Assembly: GCA_002712715.1 (NCBI GenBank)
Contig: PAUF01000007.1
Coordinates: 246,403-310,402, forward strand
Direction of reading: 5' to 3'
From: Flavobacteriales bacterium
Lineage (GTDB): Bacteria > Bacteroidota > Bacteroidia > Flavobacteriales > BACL11
Length of the DNA: 64,000 bases
Shown: positions 45,203 through 55,265 of the stretch, piece after piece
Layout: each line of letters starts with the position of its first letter
How positions within the stretch are numbered: the stretch's first letter is position 1
The notes under the pieces: model-generated
Seen by the model: the letters and a program-made list of their open reading frames with translations, nothing else
Told to the model about the DNA's origin: nothing
Databases searched by the model: none
Made by a program: the position numbers and the translations under genes

Positions 45203-47713
45203 TTAAAAATTTTGACCAATTGAGAAGTGGAATTGTCCACCATTAGCATCAGGATTTCCTGGAATGTTATCTAATCCCCATCCATAATCTAATCCCATTA
45301 ATCCCATCATTGGGATAGTTATTCTCACACCTAAACCTACGGATCTTTTTACAGAAAATGGATTGAATAGCTCGAAGTTGTCCCATGCGTTACCTGCTTC
45401 TAGAAATCCTAGTGCGTAAACTGTGGAAGCTGGGTTTAAACTAATAGCATATCTGATTTCGGCTGTATATCTATTATAAATTGTGCCACCAGTTTGAGGA
45501 GAAACGGAGTTATTAGAGTATCCTCTTAACGAAATCAATTCTCTACCATCAAATTGGTACCCCATACCAGATAATCCATCTCCTCCTAAGTAAAACCTTT
45601 CAAAAGGAGCTGATCCTAATTTTTGATTATATGCACCAAGAAGTCCGGTCTCTAATCTTGTAGCAAGAACTAGTTTTTCAGAAAATGCACTGTACCAGAC
45701 TGACTTATATTGCCATTTATAAAATTCCATAAATTTATATTTTTCCTGATCAGAAATTCCTGTATAGTCATCAATTCCATCAAACAGTGAATATGGCGGG
45801 GTCATTGAAAGAGAAATTTCAAATTTTGATCCTCTTCTTGGATATATTGGTTGATCAACTGCGTCTCTTCCAATTGTAATATTAAAATTTATATTATTAG
45901 AAACTCCATCAGTAAAGCTAAAAAATGATTGAGAATTAGTTAGTTTATATTGCTGAAAATTCACGGAATTTCTTATAGTAAAATAGTCATCTGGGAATTT
46001 TAATCTTTTACCAATTCCAATAGTTACTCCAGTTAATTCAGTAGACTCTCTTTGATCACCTGTAAGTGCGTTAGAGAAAACATTTTTATATAGAGAAACA
46101 CTTAGTGATGTTGGTTTTTTACCTCCTAACCAAGGTTCAAGAAACTGCAGGCTATAGTTTTGATAGTAAACTCCATTAGAAGAAGCTGAAAGAGTCAATC
46201 TTTGTCCATCTCCAGAAGGAAGAGGAGTCCAAGATTTTGTATTTAGAATCTCTTTACTAGAAAAATTATTAAAAGAGAGGCTTAATTGTCCTATTATTCT
46301 CCCGGCTCCCCAACCACCAGATAAATTGATCCTGTCAGAAGACTTTTCTTCTACATTGTAGGTTATATCAACAGTATTACGTACAGGATCAGGATTTATA
46401 TCTATATTACCTAATGTTTCAGGGTTAAAATAGTCTAATGCTGCAAGTTCTCGTTGAGTTCTAATGATATCAGATCTCCTAAATAAATCTCCCGGCTTGG
46501 TACGAATTTCTCTCATAATGACATGGTCATTTGTTTTAGTATTTCCAACTACCTTGACTTTATTAATTTTTGCTTGTTTTCCTTCATATATTCTGACTTC
46601 CAAATCAATTTCGTTGTTTTTTGTAGCTGTCTCCAGTGGATTAGCATTGAAGAAAAGATATCCATCATCTAAATAAAGTGAACTTATATCAGTGCCATTT
46701 GGATCTCCATAGATTCTGCTATCTAAAATAGATTTATTGTATAAATCACCTTTTTTAATTGATAAAACTTGTTGTAATTCTTGATTAGTATATTTTGTAT
46801 TTCCAACGAATTCTATATTTCTAAATTTGTACTTTTCTCCTTCGAATATCCATACATGAACATTTAGAGTGTTATCTGAGTTATAGGATATTGAATCTTT
46901 TATAATCCTAGCATCTCTAAACCCTTTCTCTTGGTATTTATTTATTACTGACATTAGGTCAGATGCTAAATTCTGACTACTGAATTTCGAAGTTTTAAAA
47001 ATTCTCCACCACTTTTTAGTTTTGGTGTTTTTCATAGATCGGTTAATAGAAAAGTTAGATATTGCAAATGTTTGATCTTTTTTATTTATAAGATTTTTAT
47101 TTTCATTTTCTCTGATTAATCGTCCGTGAAAAATAATTTCTTTTATTTTAATTTTATTACCTTTATTTATATCAAACACTAAATCAGAAGCATTTACGGT
47201 AGTAGGGTCATCTTTTATAGAATAATTTACTTCTACATTATGGTATCCTTTATTTTTAAAGAAAGACTTGATGTTTTCTACACTGTTAATTACAAGATTG
47301 TTTGAAAGAAGATTCCCTCTCATTAATTTTAACTCTTCTTTTATTGATGATATTTCAGATTTTTTAATATCCCCATTGAATTTAAATTTTGAAAGTTTTC
47401 TATTCTCTTGTAAAATTATGTTTAAGGACACTTCATCCTCTTCAATTTTTCCAATAGAAATTTTTACATCAGAAAATAGATCTTGTTTCCAAAGGTTTTT
47501 AATAGCTTTTGAAATTTCTTTCCCAGGAATGTTGATTTTTTCACCAATTCCTAAACCGCTAATACTTATTAAAGTTTTTTTATCTAAAAAATCTACTCCT
47601 ATAACATTAATAGATTTTATAGTGCATTCAATAGGATTTTCATAATCAACTTTTATGTTTTGTGAATACGTATAGGTCACAATAGAAATTAATATAAATA
47701 ATATTTTTTTCAA
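45203..47713 (-). CDS. bamA: Outer membrane protein assembly factor BamA
   Basis: POTRA domains plus C-terminal barrel ending IGQNF; position next to ompH and uppS. Confidence 0.94.
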   Translation of the reverse strand: MKKILFILISIVTYTYSQNIKVDYENPIECTIKSINVIGVDFLDKKTLISISGLGIGEKINIPGKEISKAIKNLWKQDLFSDVKISIGKIEEDEVSLNIILQENRKLSKFKFNGDIKKSEISSIKEELKLMRGNLLSNNLVINSVENIKSFFKNKGYHNVEVNYSIKDDPTTVNASDLVFDINKGNKIKIKEIIFHGRLIRENENKNLINKKDQTFAISNFSINRSMKNTKTKKWWRIFKTSKFSSQNLASDLMSVINKYQEKGFRDARIIKDSISYNSDNTLNVHVWIFEGEKYKFRNIEFVGNTKYTNQELQQVLSIKKGDLYNKSILDSRIYGDPNGTDISSLYLDDGYLFFNANPLETATKNNEIDLEVRIYEGKQAKINKVKVVGNTKTNDHVIMREIRTKPGDLFRRSDIIRTQRELAALDYFNPETLGNIDINPDPVRNTVDITYNVEEKSSDRINLSGGWGAGRIIGQLSLSFNNFSSKEILNTKSWTPLPSGDGQRLTLSASSNGVYYQNYSLQFLEPWLGGKKPTSLSVSLYKNVFSNALTGDQRESTELTGVTIGIGKRLKFPDDYFTIRNSVNFQQYKLTNSQSFFSFTDGVSNNINFNITIGRDAVDQPIYPRRGSKFEISLSMTPPYSLFDGIDDYTGISDQEKYKFMEFYKWQYKSVWYSAFSEKLVLATRLETGLLGAYNQKLGSAPFERFYLGGDGLSGMGYQFDGRELISLRGYSNNSVSPQTGGTIYNRYTAEIRYAISLNPASTVYALGFLEAGNAWDNFELFNPFSVKRSVGLGVRITIPMMGLMGLDYGWGLDNIPGNPDANGGQFHFSIGQNF

Positions 47714-48438
47714 TTTTTTATTTGTTCTGTTGTTTTTCCAAATCTACGTTCTCTTTTTTGAAAATCTATTATTGCTTGTAATAAATCTTCTCTCCTAAAT
47801 TCAGGCCATAATTTATCAGAGAAATATAACTCGCAGTAGGCTATTTGCCAAAGTAAAAAATTACTTATTCTTTTTTCTCCACCAGTTCTAATAAGCAGTT
47901 CAGGATATGGAACGTTATTTGGCGTTAAATATTGTGAAAATAAATCTTCAGAAATGTCATTTATTGATATATTATCTTTTATAATTTTTTTTACCACTTC
48001 GATAATCTCCCATCTTCCGCTATAACTAAGAGCTAGCGTTAATGTTGTATTACTATTATTTTGAGTTTTTTCTATAACTTCTTTTAACTTGTGATGACAT
48101 TCGATTGGCAACTTTGATATATCACCAATACTATTTAATTTAATATTGTTTTTCATTAGGGTAGCATATTCATTATTAATAGTATTCACTAATAAGTTCA
48201 TTAACCCATCTATTTCTGCTTTTGGCCTATTCCAATTCTCAGTAGAAAAGGCATATAAAGTAACATGCTTGATTTTAAGTTCTGCAGCTGTTTCTATGGT
48301 TTCTCTTACAGAGGTAATTCCATTTTGATGACCAAAAATTCTAAATTTACCTTTTGTCCTTGCCCATCTTCCATTCCCATCCATTATTATAGCAATATGC
48401 TGCGGCAGTTTATTATAATCGATTTTATTTATATCCAT
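47710..48438 (-). CDS. uppS: Isoprenyl transferase (undecaprenyl diphosphate synthase)
   Basis: LPQHIAIIMDGNGRWARTKGKFRIFGHQNGITSVRETIETAAELKIKHVTLYAFSTENWNRP. Confidence 0.96.
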   Translation of the reverse strand: MDINKIDYNKLPQHIAIIMDGNGRWARTKGKFRIFGHQNGITSVRETIETAAELKIKHVTLYAFSTENWNRPKAEIDGLMNLLVNTINNEYATLMKNNIKLNSIGDISKLPIECHHKLKEVIEKTQNNSNTTLTLALSYSGRWEIIEVVKKIIKDNISINDISEDLFSQYLTPNNVPYPELLIRTGGEKRISNFLLWQIAYCELYFSDKLWPEFRREDLLQAIIDFQKRERRFGKTTEQIKN

Positions 48439-48448
48439 TAAATGATAT

Positions 48449-49300
48449 TTAATAGTCGCAACCTTTTGATTTTTGGTTAATTTGAAAAGATAGAGTTATT
48501 GAGCTAAAAGAATACCAGTCATCTGTTTTTGAATTCCCTCTTGCTTCGCCAGCTTGTTTTGGTTGTCCGTCTAAACTTCTATCAGATAGTTCAATTTGCA
48601 AGTTATTAAATTCTGTAGGATAAGGTTGACCAGGGTAAGTAGTGCTGACATCATCTAAATAATCAGTAAATGTTTTTCTAATACCATGCTCTAAAATTAT
48701 GTTGAAATTCTTATTGATCGCAAATTTAAATCCCCCTCCAAAAGGCATAGATATTTGTGTTAGAGAATATTTTTTTAGATATGGTCTAGATGTAGTCCCC
48801 TGACCTTCTGTACTAAGTGGTTGTAATTCATACCACTGTCCATCACTTGCTTCGGCTTTAGGGTTAAAATTAAATAGTGAGACCCCTACAAATACATATG
48901 GAGACCATGGATAAAGAGAGTTCCCCGTTTCGTATGGAAGAAAGTTAAACTCTATTTGACCTGACAATTCAGTAATATCACTTTTAAAATGAAGGTTACG
49001 GTTTACAAGAACAGGATCATTGCTGTTTTCATCGTCTGCATAAATACTTGCATAAATTGCTGATGATTTTAAAGTAAACCTTCGATCAATATTTCTTCTA
49101 TAAGTTATACCACCGCTCGCACTTATATTTTGAAATGGAGCGGAACTAATATCTCCATTGTAATATGATGTTCCAAGTGCAAGACCTAATTCAGAGCTAG
49201 GTTTATATTGAGCATGAATTTTATCTGAGCTAAATGAAATTAATATAATTATAGCAAAAAATACTTTACAGATCTTTATCTTAGATTTTTTATTCTTCAT
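48449..49300 (-). CDS. DUF6089-like outer membrane beta-barrel protein
   Basis: ELGLALGTSYYNGDIS...GGITYRRNIDRRFTLKSS; position between uppS and nadK. Confidence 0.75.
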   Translation of the reverse strand: MKNKKSKIKICKVFFAIIILISFSSDKIHAQYKPSSELGLALGTSYYNGDISSAPFQNISASGGITYRRNIDRRFTLKSSAIYASIYADDENSNDPVLVNRNLHFKSDITELSGQIEFNFLPYETGNSLYPWSPYVFVGVSLFNFNPKAEASDGQWYELQPLSTEGQGTTSRPYLKKYSLTQISMPFGGGFKFAINKNFNIILEHGIRKTFTDYLDDVSTTYPGQPYPTEFNNLQIELSDRSLDGQPKQAGEARGNSKTDDWYSFSSITLSFQINQKSKGCDY

Positions 49301-49329
49301 ATTTCCTTATATATATAACGCAAATATAA

Positions 49330-50205
49330 TTAATTTCTTTTATCAGAACCCCACATAAGTTTTGTTCGTATAGTATTAATAAAAGAATGTCCTTTTGGTT
49401 CAACTATTCTCATTTTAAAGCTAGCTGCTTTTATAGTCAATTCCAGAGATGATTCAAATGCTCTTGATCTAGAATCAAGTGATACTAAAGCTAGTTTATC
49501 CCTATCTTCTATTTTTAATTTCACAATATTATTCTCATTTATAATTATAGGCCTTACATTTAAGTTATGAGGCGCTATTGGTGTGATTATCATATTTTCA
49601 GTTTCAGGAAGAATGATTGGTCCTCCGCAACTTAATGAGTATCCTGTAGACCCGGTAGGTGTTGAGATTAATAGACCATCAGCCCAATATGAATTTAGAA
49701 ACTCATCATTTAGAAAAGAGTTAATTCTAATCATAGATGAAGTGTCTTTTTTTACTATTGCTACTTCATTTAAAGCAAAGTTGTCGTCTCCAAATAAATT
49801 ATTTTCTGTAATTAGTTGAAGAGCGGTTCTTTTTCTTATAGTATACTCTCCTTTAAGGATGTTGTTTAATGTTTGGTCAATTTGATCAGTAGAAATGCTG
49901 GCAATAAACCCTAGTCTTCCGGTATTTATACCCATTATTGGAATATTCTTATCTTTTATATATGTAATGGCTCTTAGTAGTGTTCCATCACCACCTATAC
50001 TAAATAAGAAATCAACATTATCCTCTAATGTTAAACTTTCAAATATTGCATGTTGATTTTCACAAATACTTTGATCTATTAAGAAATTGCTAAATTTTTC
50101 TTCAATGACAAGGTCAATTTTATTTTCTTGTAATTTAAGTAAAAGATGTTTCACATATTTAGAAAATTGTGAAGAGAAAGGAGCCCCTACGATTGCGATT
50201 TTCAT
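49330..50205 (-). CDS. nadK: NAD kinase
   Basis: FLFSIGGDGTLLRAITYIKDKNIPIMGINTGRLGFIA...STPTGSTGYSLSCGGPI. Confidence 0.95.
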   Translation of the reverse strand: MKIAIVGAPFSSQFSKYVKHLLLKLQENKIDLVIEEKFSNFLIDQSICENQHAIFESLTLEDNVDFLFSIGGDGTLLRAITYIKDKNIPIMGINTGRLGFIASISTDQIDQTLNNILKGEYTIRKRTALQLITENNLFGDDNFALNEVAIVKKDTSSMIRINSFLNDEFLNSYWADGLLISTPTGSTGYSLSCGGPIILPETENMIITPIAPHNLNVRPIIINENNIVKLKIEDRDKLALVSLDSRSRAFESSLELTIKAASFKMRIVEPKGHSFINTIRTKLMWGSDKRN

Positions 50206-50216
50206 AGAATTAATTT

Positions 50217-50879
50217 TTATGGATTTAAATATTTAATGAATTGCTCATATCTTTCTGATAAATCAACTTCTTTTTTTCTTTCTGAATAACTAGATTTTAT
50301 TATATAATTGAATCTTTTCAGGCTCCTTATTATTGGTTCAATTTCAGGGGAATCTAATTTTAAAGTTAGATTCATCATATTCGTATTAGTATCAGGATTT
50401 AAGTAAAGATTTACAATTTTATTCTTATTACTCTCTATAATTGAGGAAATTTCTGTCAAAGAATAATCTAATTTATTCATTTCTAAAATTATTATACCAC
50501 CATTTTCATGCAATGATAGTAAATTAGAAATTTCTTCAATTACTTTTTCCTGTTTAATTATTCCTAAATATTTATTATCATCATCTACTACAGGAACTAA
50601 TGAGAGTTTATTATTAGAAAGTATATTTATAACTTCAAATAAATGTTGATTTTTTTTTACATATGGAGCTGCTAAATTTGTTATATGGCTAGAAATTAAT
50701 GATTTTGAATCCTCCCAATCATTTATGTCATTTTCAGAAATTATGGCTACATATTTTTTGTTGTCACATATTGGCAGATGTTTAGTTTTTTCTCCCTGCA
50801 TTAGATTCAGAGCGTCAATTCCTTTTATGTCAGTAGAAAGAATTGTTGTTAATTCAGAAATAAGTTTACCTGCATTCAT
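50217..50879 (-). CDS. CBS domain-containing protein
   Basis: Two CBS-like segments and C-terminal ACT-like region (NGGIIILEMNKLDYSLTEISSIIESN). Confidence 0.8.
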   Translation of the reverse strand: MNAGKLISELTTILSTDIKGIDALNLMQGEKTKHLPICDNKKYVAIISENDINDWEDSKSLISSHITNLAAPYVKKNQHLFEVINILSNNKLSLVPVVDDDNKYLGIIKQEKVIEEISNLLSLHENGGIIILEMNKLDYSLTEISSIIESNKNKIVNLYLNPDTNTNMMNLTLKLDSPEIEPIIRSLKRFNYIIKSSYSERKKEVDLSERYEQFIKYLNP

Positions 50880-50918
50880 GCTGCAAAGATACTATTTTTA
50901 TAAATTTGCTTATGTAAT

Positions 50919-51629
50919 ATGCCTAAATTGAGTGTAAATATAAATAAGATAGCTACTATCAGAAACGCTAGAGGAGGATGTATTCCTAATTTAGTTGAAG
51001 CAGCTATAAAGATTCAGAAGTTTGGAGCAGATGGTATAACTATTCACCCTAGGCCAGATGAGAGACATATTACAATTAAGGACGTTTATGATCTTAAACC
51101 CAAAATAAATACAGAATATAATATTGAAGGATATCCTTCTGAAGACTTCATAAACTTAGTTTTAAAAGTTATACCAAATCAAGTCACTTTAGTCCCTGAC
51201 CCTCCTGAAGTAATCACTTCATGTGCTGGATGGAACACTATAAAGTTTCAGAGTTTTTTAAAAGATATAATTATGCGTTTTCAATCCAAAGGCATTAGAA
51301 CTTCAATTTTTGTTGAGCCAAATGTTGAAATGGTTGAAGGAGCTAAACTATGCGGTTCAGATAGGATAGAGCTTTATACTGAGGATTATGCAAAAAATTA
51401 CCATGATGATCGTAAAAAAGCAATTAATCCATATATAATAGCAGCAAAAATCGCAAATAAAATTAATCTTGGTATTAATGCGGGCCATGATTTAAATTTA
51501 GATAATTTAGAGTATTTTTCTAAGCAGATACCAGAGCTAGATGAGGTTTCTATAGGTCATGCTTTAATTAGTGATGCTTTGTATTTAGGATTAGAAAATA
51601 CAATTCAAATGTATAAACGATTATTGTAA
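50919..51629 (+). CDS. pdxJ: Pyridoxine 5'-phosphate synthase
   Basis: LSVNINKIATIRNARGG...DGITIHPRPDERHI...LGINAGHDLNLDNL. Confidence 0.95.
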   Translation: MPKLSVNINKIATIRNARGGCIPNLVEAAIKIQKFGADGITIHPRPDERHITIKDVYDLKPKINTEYNIEGYPSEDFINLVLKVIPNQVTLVPDPPEVITSCAGWNTIKFQSFLKDIIMRFQSKGIRTSIFVEPNVEMVEGAKLCGSDRIELYTEDYAKNYHDDRKKAINPYIIAAKIANKINLGINAGHDLNLDNLEYFSKQIPELDEVSIGHALISDALYLGLENTIQMYKRLL

Positions 51630-52397
51630 ATGAAATTATTTTCTAGAATATATGGTGAAGGAAAGCCTCTTATAATTCTTCATGGATTATTTGGAATGAG
51701 TGATAATTGGAATGCCTTGGGGAAGAAATTCGCAGATCACTATAATGTACATATTTTGGATTTAAGAAACCATGGAAGATCACCACATGCAGATGATTTT
51801 TCATATAGAGATCTTTCCGATGATTTGTTAGAATATATTGATTCAAACAAACTTTCTAGTCCGATAATTATGGGGCACTCGCTTGGAGGGAAAGTAGCTT
51901 TGAATTTCGCGTTTGCGCATTCTTCTAAATTATCAAAGGTTATAGTTTTAGATATTGCTCCCAAGGTATATCAAACAGACTTTCATAAGAAAATACTTAA
52001 TATTTTAATTAATCTACCATTATATAAATTTCAAAAGCGCTTAGAAGTAGATAGTTATTTGGCTGATTTTATAGAAGACCAATCATTAAGAAGTTTTTTG
52101 TTAAAAAACCTTAAAAGAGGAGGTGATGACAAGTATGAATGGAGGTTTAATATTGATGCTTTATATGCAAAACTAGATAATATTAAAGAGGCAAATTTTC
52201 TTCGTGGAACGTTATCGATTCCAGTAGTATTTGTAAAGTCTGAGAATTCAGACTATATAATGAAAGAGGATATTCAATTAATAAATAAACATTTTTCAAA
52301 TTATGAAATGATTACTATGAAAAATGTAGGTCATTGGCTTCATGCAGAGAATCCTCTAGAATTTTATAAATTGATTTGTGATAAGTGTTTGAATTAA
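51630..52397 (+). CDS. Alpha/beta hydrolase
   Basis: LIILHGLFGMSDNWNALGKKFADHYNVHILDLRNHGRS...IIMGHSLGGKVALNFA. Confidence 0.9.
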   Translation: MKLFSRIYGEGKPLIILHGLFGMSDNWNALGKKFADHYNVHILDLRNHGRSPHADDFSYRDLSDDLLEYIDSNKLSSPIIMGHSLGGKVALNFAFAHSSKLSKVIVLDIAPKVYQTDFHKKILNILINLPLYKFQKRLEVDSYLADFIEDQSLRSFLLKNLKRGGDDKYEWRFNIDALYAKLDNIKEANFLRGTLSIPVVFVKSENSDYIMKEDIQLINKHFSNYEMITMKNVGHWLHAENPLEFYKLICDKCLN

Positions 52398-53266
52398 AAG
52401 TTTATAATCATACCTTCTTCAGCTATATTATATCCATTTTTTTGTACTGACATTTGATCTTTACTCCCCTTAATTAATAAGGGATTGGTATGATTAAAGT
52501 GTATAAAATGAATCTTTGATTTGTCACTTTTAGATAATTTATTGCATCTTTTCATTGTTTCTTCTATAAGTGGATGTGGAATTTTACTCATATCTCTGTT
52601 TACTTCCCCATCTTTATAGAATGTTCCATCTATAAATGCATAATCAATATTTGGGATTATATTTTCTATTTTCATATTCCATTCTTCCCATTTATCTATA
52701 TCTGGAATAAAAATCAGAGTTTTGTTATTTATTATTATGTTATATCCCACAGTTTCTGAAAATTCAGTTCGGTGTGGAACTAAAAATGGTTTGATCGTAA
52801 CATTTTCATTTAGTTTATATTCAGATTTCTCGTTTATTAAGTTGATATTAATATTATTTAATTTCACTAATTGATTCCAAGGCTTGTTTTTTTCTATAAA
52901 CTCTTTCATTTTTCTCATAGCATAAACAGGGATTTTTTCAGCCCCCATAATCTCTTTTCCTAAATGAATTAATCCCGCATAATGACCTACATGAGCATGA
53001 GTTAAAAGGAATCCGTCAATAGGATCTATTAGGCTTTGGCTTTTTAACATATGTAATTGGTGTTTTAAATCAGGAGTTGCGTCAATAATCCATTGTTGTT
53101 TGCTTGATGGATCTACTATTGCTAAACATGTTGCATGTTTTTTTAATTGAGGATTTTTCCAAGCTCTCATACAGCATTTTTTTTGGCAATTAATTTGAGG
53201 ATAACCAGCGTCTTGAGCTATTCCTAAAACTATTACATAAGGTTCTTTCTCGCTAGCATTCTTCAT
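52394..53266 (-). CDS. PqqB-like MBL-fold metallo-hydrolase
   Basis: VIVLGIAQDAGYPQINCQKKCC...FLLTHAHVGHYAGLIHLG...FIPDIDKW...HFIHFNHTNPL. Confidence 0.85.
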   Translation of the reverse strand: MKNASEKEPYVIVLGIAQDAGYPQINCQKKCCMRAWKNPQLKKHATCLAIVDPSSKQQWIIDATPDLKHQLHMLKSQSLIDPIDGFLLTHAHVGHYAGLIHLGKEIMGAEKIPVYAMRKMKEFIEKNKPWNQLVKLNNININLINEKSEYKLNENVTIKPFLVPHRTEFSETVGYNIIINNKTLIFIPDIDKWEEWNMKIENIIPNIDYAFIDGTFYKDGEVNRDMSKIPHPLIEETMKRCNKLSKSDKSKIHFIHFNHTNPLLIKGSKDQMSVQKNGYNIAEEGMIINF

Positions 53267-53766
53267 GTAAGTAATTTTTCAAAGCAATGATATTTATTTT
53301 TATTGGGTTTTAAATCTATGGTTCCCAATTCAGAATATCCAATTCTCCTGTAAAACTCTAGTGCTTTTGGATTTCCAGAGTATGTATCTAGTCTAATTGA
53401 TTTCAGATTTTCTGCAATCGCTTTTTCTTCCGCATAGATCATAAGTTTTTTTCCAATTCCCTTGTTCCAATATTCTTGCTTGACAGCAAGCCTGTGTACT
53501 ACCAAAAATGAATCTGTTTTATCTTCCCATTTAATTTCTTTGTATGAGGAATCTTGAATCTGGTCTATATTTATACCTCCAATTATTTCTGATTTAAATA
53601 AAAAGATATAATAGCTTTGATTAGAAATATCATTTTTAATAATTTGGATGTTTGGATAGGTTTCGTCCCATTGGTCAATGTTATTTGATATCATTCCGCT
53701 GACGCAGGATTTATACATATCCATGATTTTTTCTAAATGCGATATATCTGCTTTAATAATGTTCAT
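53263..53766 (-). CDS. GNAT family N-acetyltransferase
   Basis: LAVKQEYWNKGIGKKLMIYAEEKAIAENLKSIRLDTYSGNPKALEFYRRIGYSELG. Confidence 0.92.
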   Translation of the reverse strand: MNIIKADISHLEKIMDMYKSCVSGMISNNIDQWDETYPNIQIIKNDISNQSYYIFLFKSEIIGGINIDQIQDSSYKEIKWEDKTDSFLVVHRLAVKQEYWNKGIGKKLMIYAEEKAIAENLKSIRLDTYSGNPKALEFYRRIGYSELGTIDLKPNKNKYHCFEKLLT

Positions 53767-54740
53767 ATTGATAGTAAGTTACATCCTCTTATTTCAGACT
53801 CATTTATTCTCCCAAGAATAGAGAACGTATTTTTGTTTTTTACCCCAATATCATCAGTAGCTATAAATGGGCATGAATAAATATTTGCTAGATCAATAAT
53901 ATTAATACCACCGCTTATGTTGTCTGATAAAATACTGTTTGGGTCATGGACATCTCGAATCAATATTTTTTGCCAATTAGGGCTTAAGAATTTATTATCT
54001 CCATATGAGTAACTTTGAGAAAGTAATTCAGTCATTCCATACTCAGAATGGATGTTCGAAACATTAAACGCTTGTTTTAATTTTTCATGCATTTCTTCTT
54101 TTAACATTTCCTCCTTCATTCCTTTAGTACCACCTGTTTCAATTATAGTTGTGTATTTTAAATTTAGACGGTATTTTTCTGATAATTCTAATAATGCAAA
54201 ACTTACGCCAAATAAAATAGTTTTTTGTTTTTTTTCTTCAAGCTTTTTGATAGTGTTATAAACTTTTTTATAATCTTTTTTATAAAACCCGCTTATACTG
54301 TTTTCACTTTTGCTAATAAGCTTACTTAACATATAAATTAATGAAGAATGTTTGTTTTCAAGATAATTTGGCAATAAGGCAAGTATACAGTATTGAGATA
54401 CATCTCCATAGAATTTATCAAAAGAATTCATAAGGCTTATATTATATGTTTTATTACTTTTTATGTAGTGTTTGGATATGTTTTTTCCAGTAGTTCCGCT
54501 ACTATGAAATGTATTTTCGTGATCCGAGCCTTCAAGTAATATCTTATGTGATTTGAAAAATCTTACAGGTAAAAATGGAATTTCTTTTATGTTTTTTGGT
54601 GATTTTCCTTTTAGTATTAAGTTAGCATATTTTGAATAAACAGGATTTTTATTCATATGGACATTAAATATTTCCATGCATAAACTATTAAATTCTAAAT
54701 CAGAGTTTATATTAAATATTCTATGAATAATGTTCTCCAT
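53763..54740 (-). CDS. LuxE-type acyl-protein synthetase / acyltransferase-like protein
   Basis: IPFLPVRFFKSHKIL...FHSSGTTGKNISKHY...IETGGTKGMKEEMLKEEMHEKLKQAFNVSNIHSEYGMTELLSQSYS; ATG at 54740 preferred. Confidence 0.85.
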   Translation of the reverse strand: MENIIHRIFNINSDLEFNSLCMEIFNVHMNKNPVYSKYANLILKGKSPKNIKEIPFLPVRFFKSHKILLEGSDHENTFHSSGTTGKNISKHYIKSNKTYNISLMNSFDKFYGDVSQYCILALLPNYLENKHSSLIYMLSKLISKSENSISGFYKKDYKKVYNTIKKLEEKKQKTILFGVSFALLELSEKYRLNLKYTTIIETGGTKGMKEEMLKEEMHEKLKQAFNVSNIHSEYGMTELLSQSYSYGDNKFLSPNWQKILIRDVHDPNSILSDNISGGINIIDLANIYSCPFIATDDIGVKNKNTFSILGRINESEIRGCNLLSI

Positions 54741-54792
54741 GCTTATTTTATATAAATTCAAAAATAGTACTTTTGCTAATTAAATCATTATT

Positions 54793-55221
54793 ATGAAAAG
54801 AATCAATATATTTTATTTTGCCTTTTTAGTTCTTTTGCTCAACTCTTGTCAAGAAAATGTCGCTTCAAAAAAAGAAATGAAAAATGAAGAACCGAATATT
54901 TTTTTTAAAAATATTAATGAAGGAGACACACTGAAATCCCCTTTTTTAGTGCAAATGGGAGTAAATGGAATGAATGTAGAGCCGGCTGGATACTTAAATA
55001 AAGGATATGGTCACCACCATATTATAATTAATTGTACTCATATTGAAGATAGAAATTTTATCCCATTAGATGAAACACATATCCACTATGGTCAAGGAGA
55101 AACAGAAGCTAATTTAGATTTGGAGCCTGGAAATTATTGTTTAACTCTTCAGTTTGCTGATGGATATCATCAGTCTTATGGTAAAGATTATAGTAATACA
55201 ATTAATGTTGTTGTAGAGTAA
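54793..55221 (+). CDS. DUF4399 domain lipoprotein
   Basis: FLVLLLNSCQEN lipobox; GYLNKGYGHHHIIINC...THIHYGQGETEANLDLEPGNYCLTLQFADGYHQSYG. Confidence 0.8.
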   Translation: MKRINIFYFAFLVLLLNSCQENVASKKEMKNEEPNIFFKNINEGDTLKSPFLVQMGVNGMNVEPAGYLNKGYGHHHIIINCTHIEDRNFIPLDETHIHYGQGETEANLDLEPGNYCLTLQFADGYHQSYGKDYSNTINVVVE

Positions 55222-55258
55222 TAGTTTGATGGATTTAAATTCAAATCCATCAAACTAT
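55221..55258. terminator. Perfect 16-bp inverted repeat between convergent genes (probable bidirectional terminator)
   Basis: ATAGTTTGATGGATTT (55221-55236), loop AAATTC, AAATCCATCAAACTAT (55243-55258). Confidence 0.65.
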
Positions 55259-55265
55259 ATTATGT

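Noticed and set aside
54768-54775. Third Pho-box promoter at the DUF4399 lipoprotein gene
   Set aside because: A good -7 element TACTTTTG is present, but the upstream sequence has no TTAACA-type repeats in 11-bp register.
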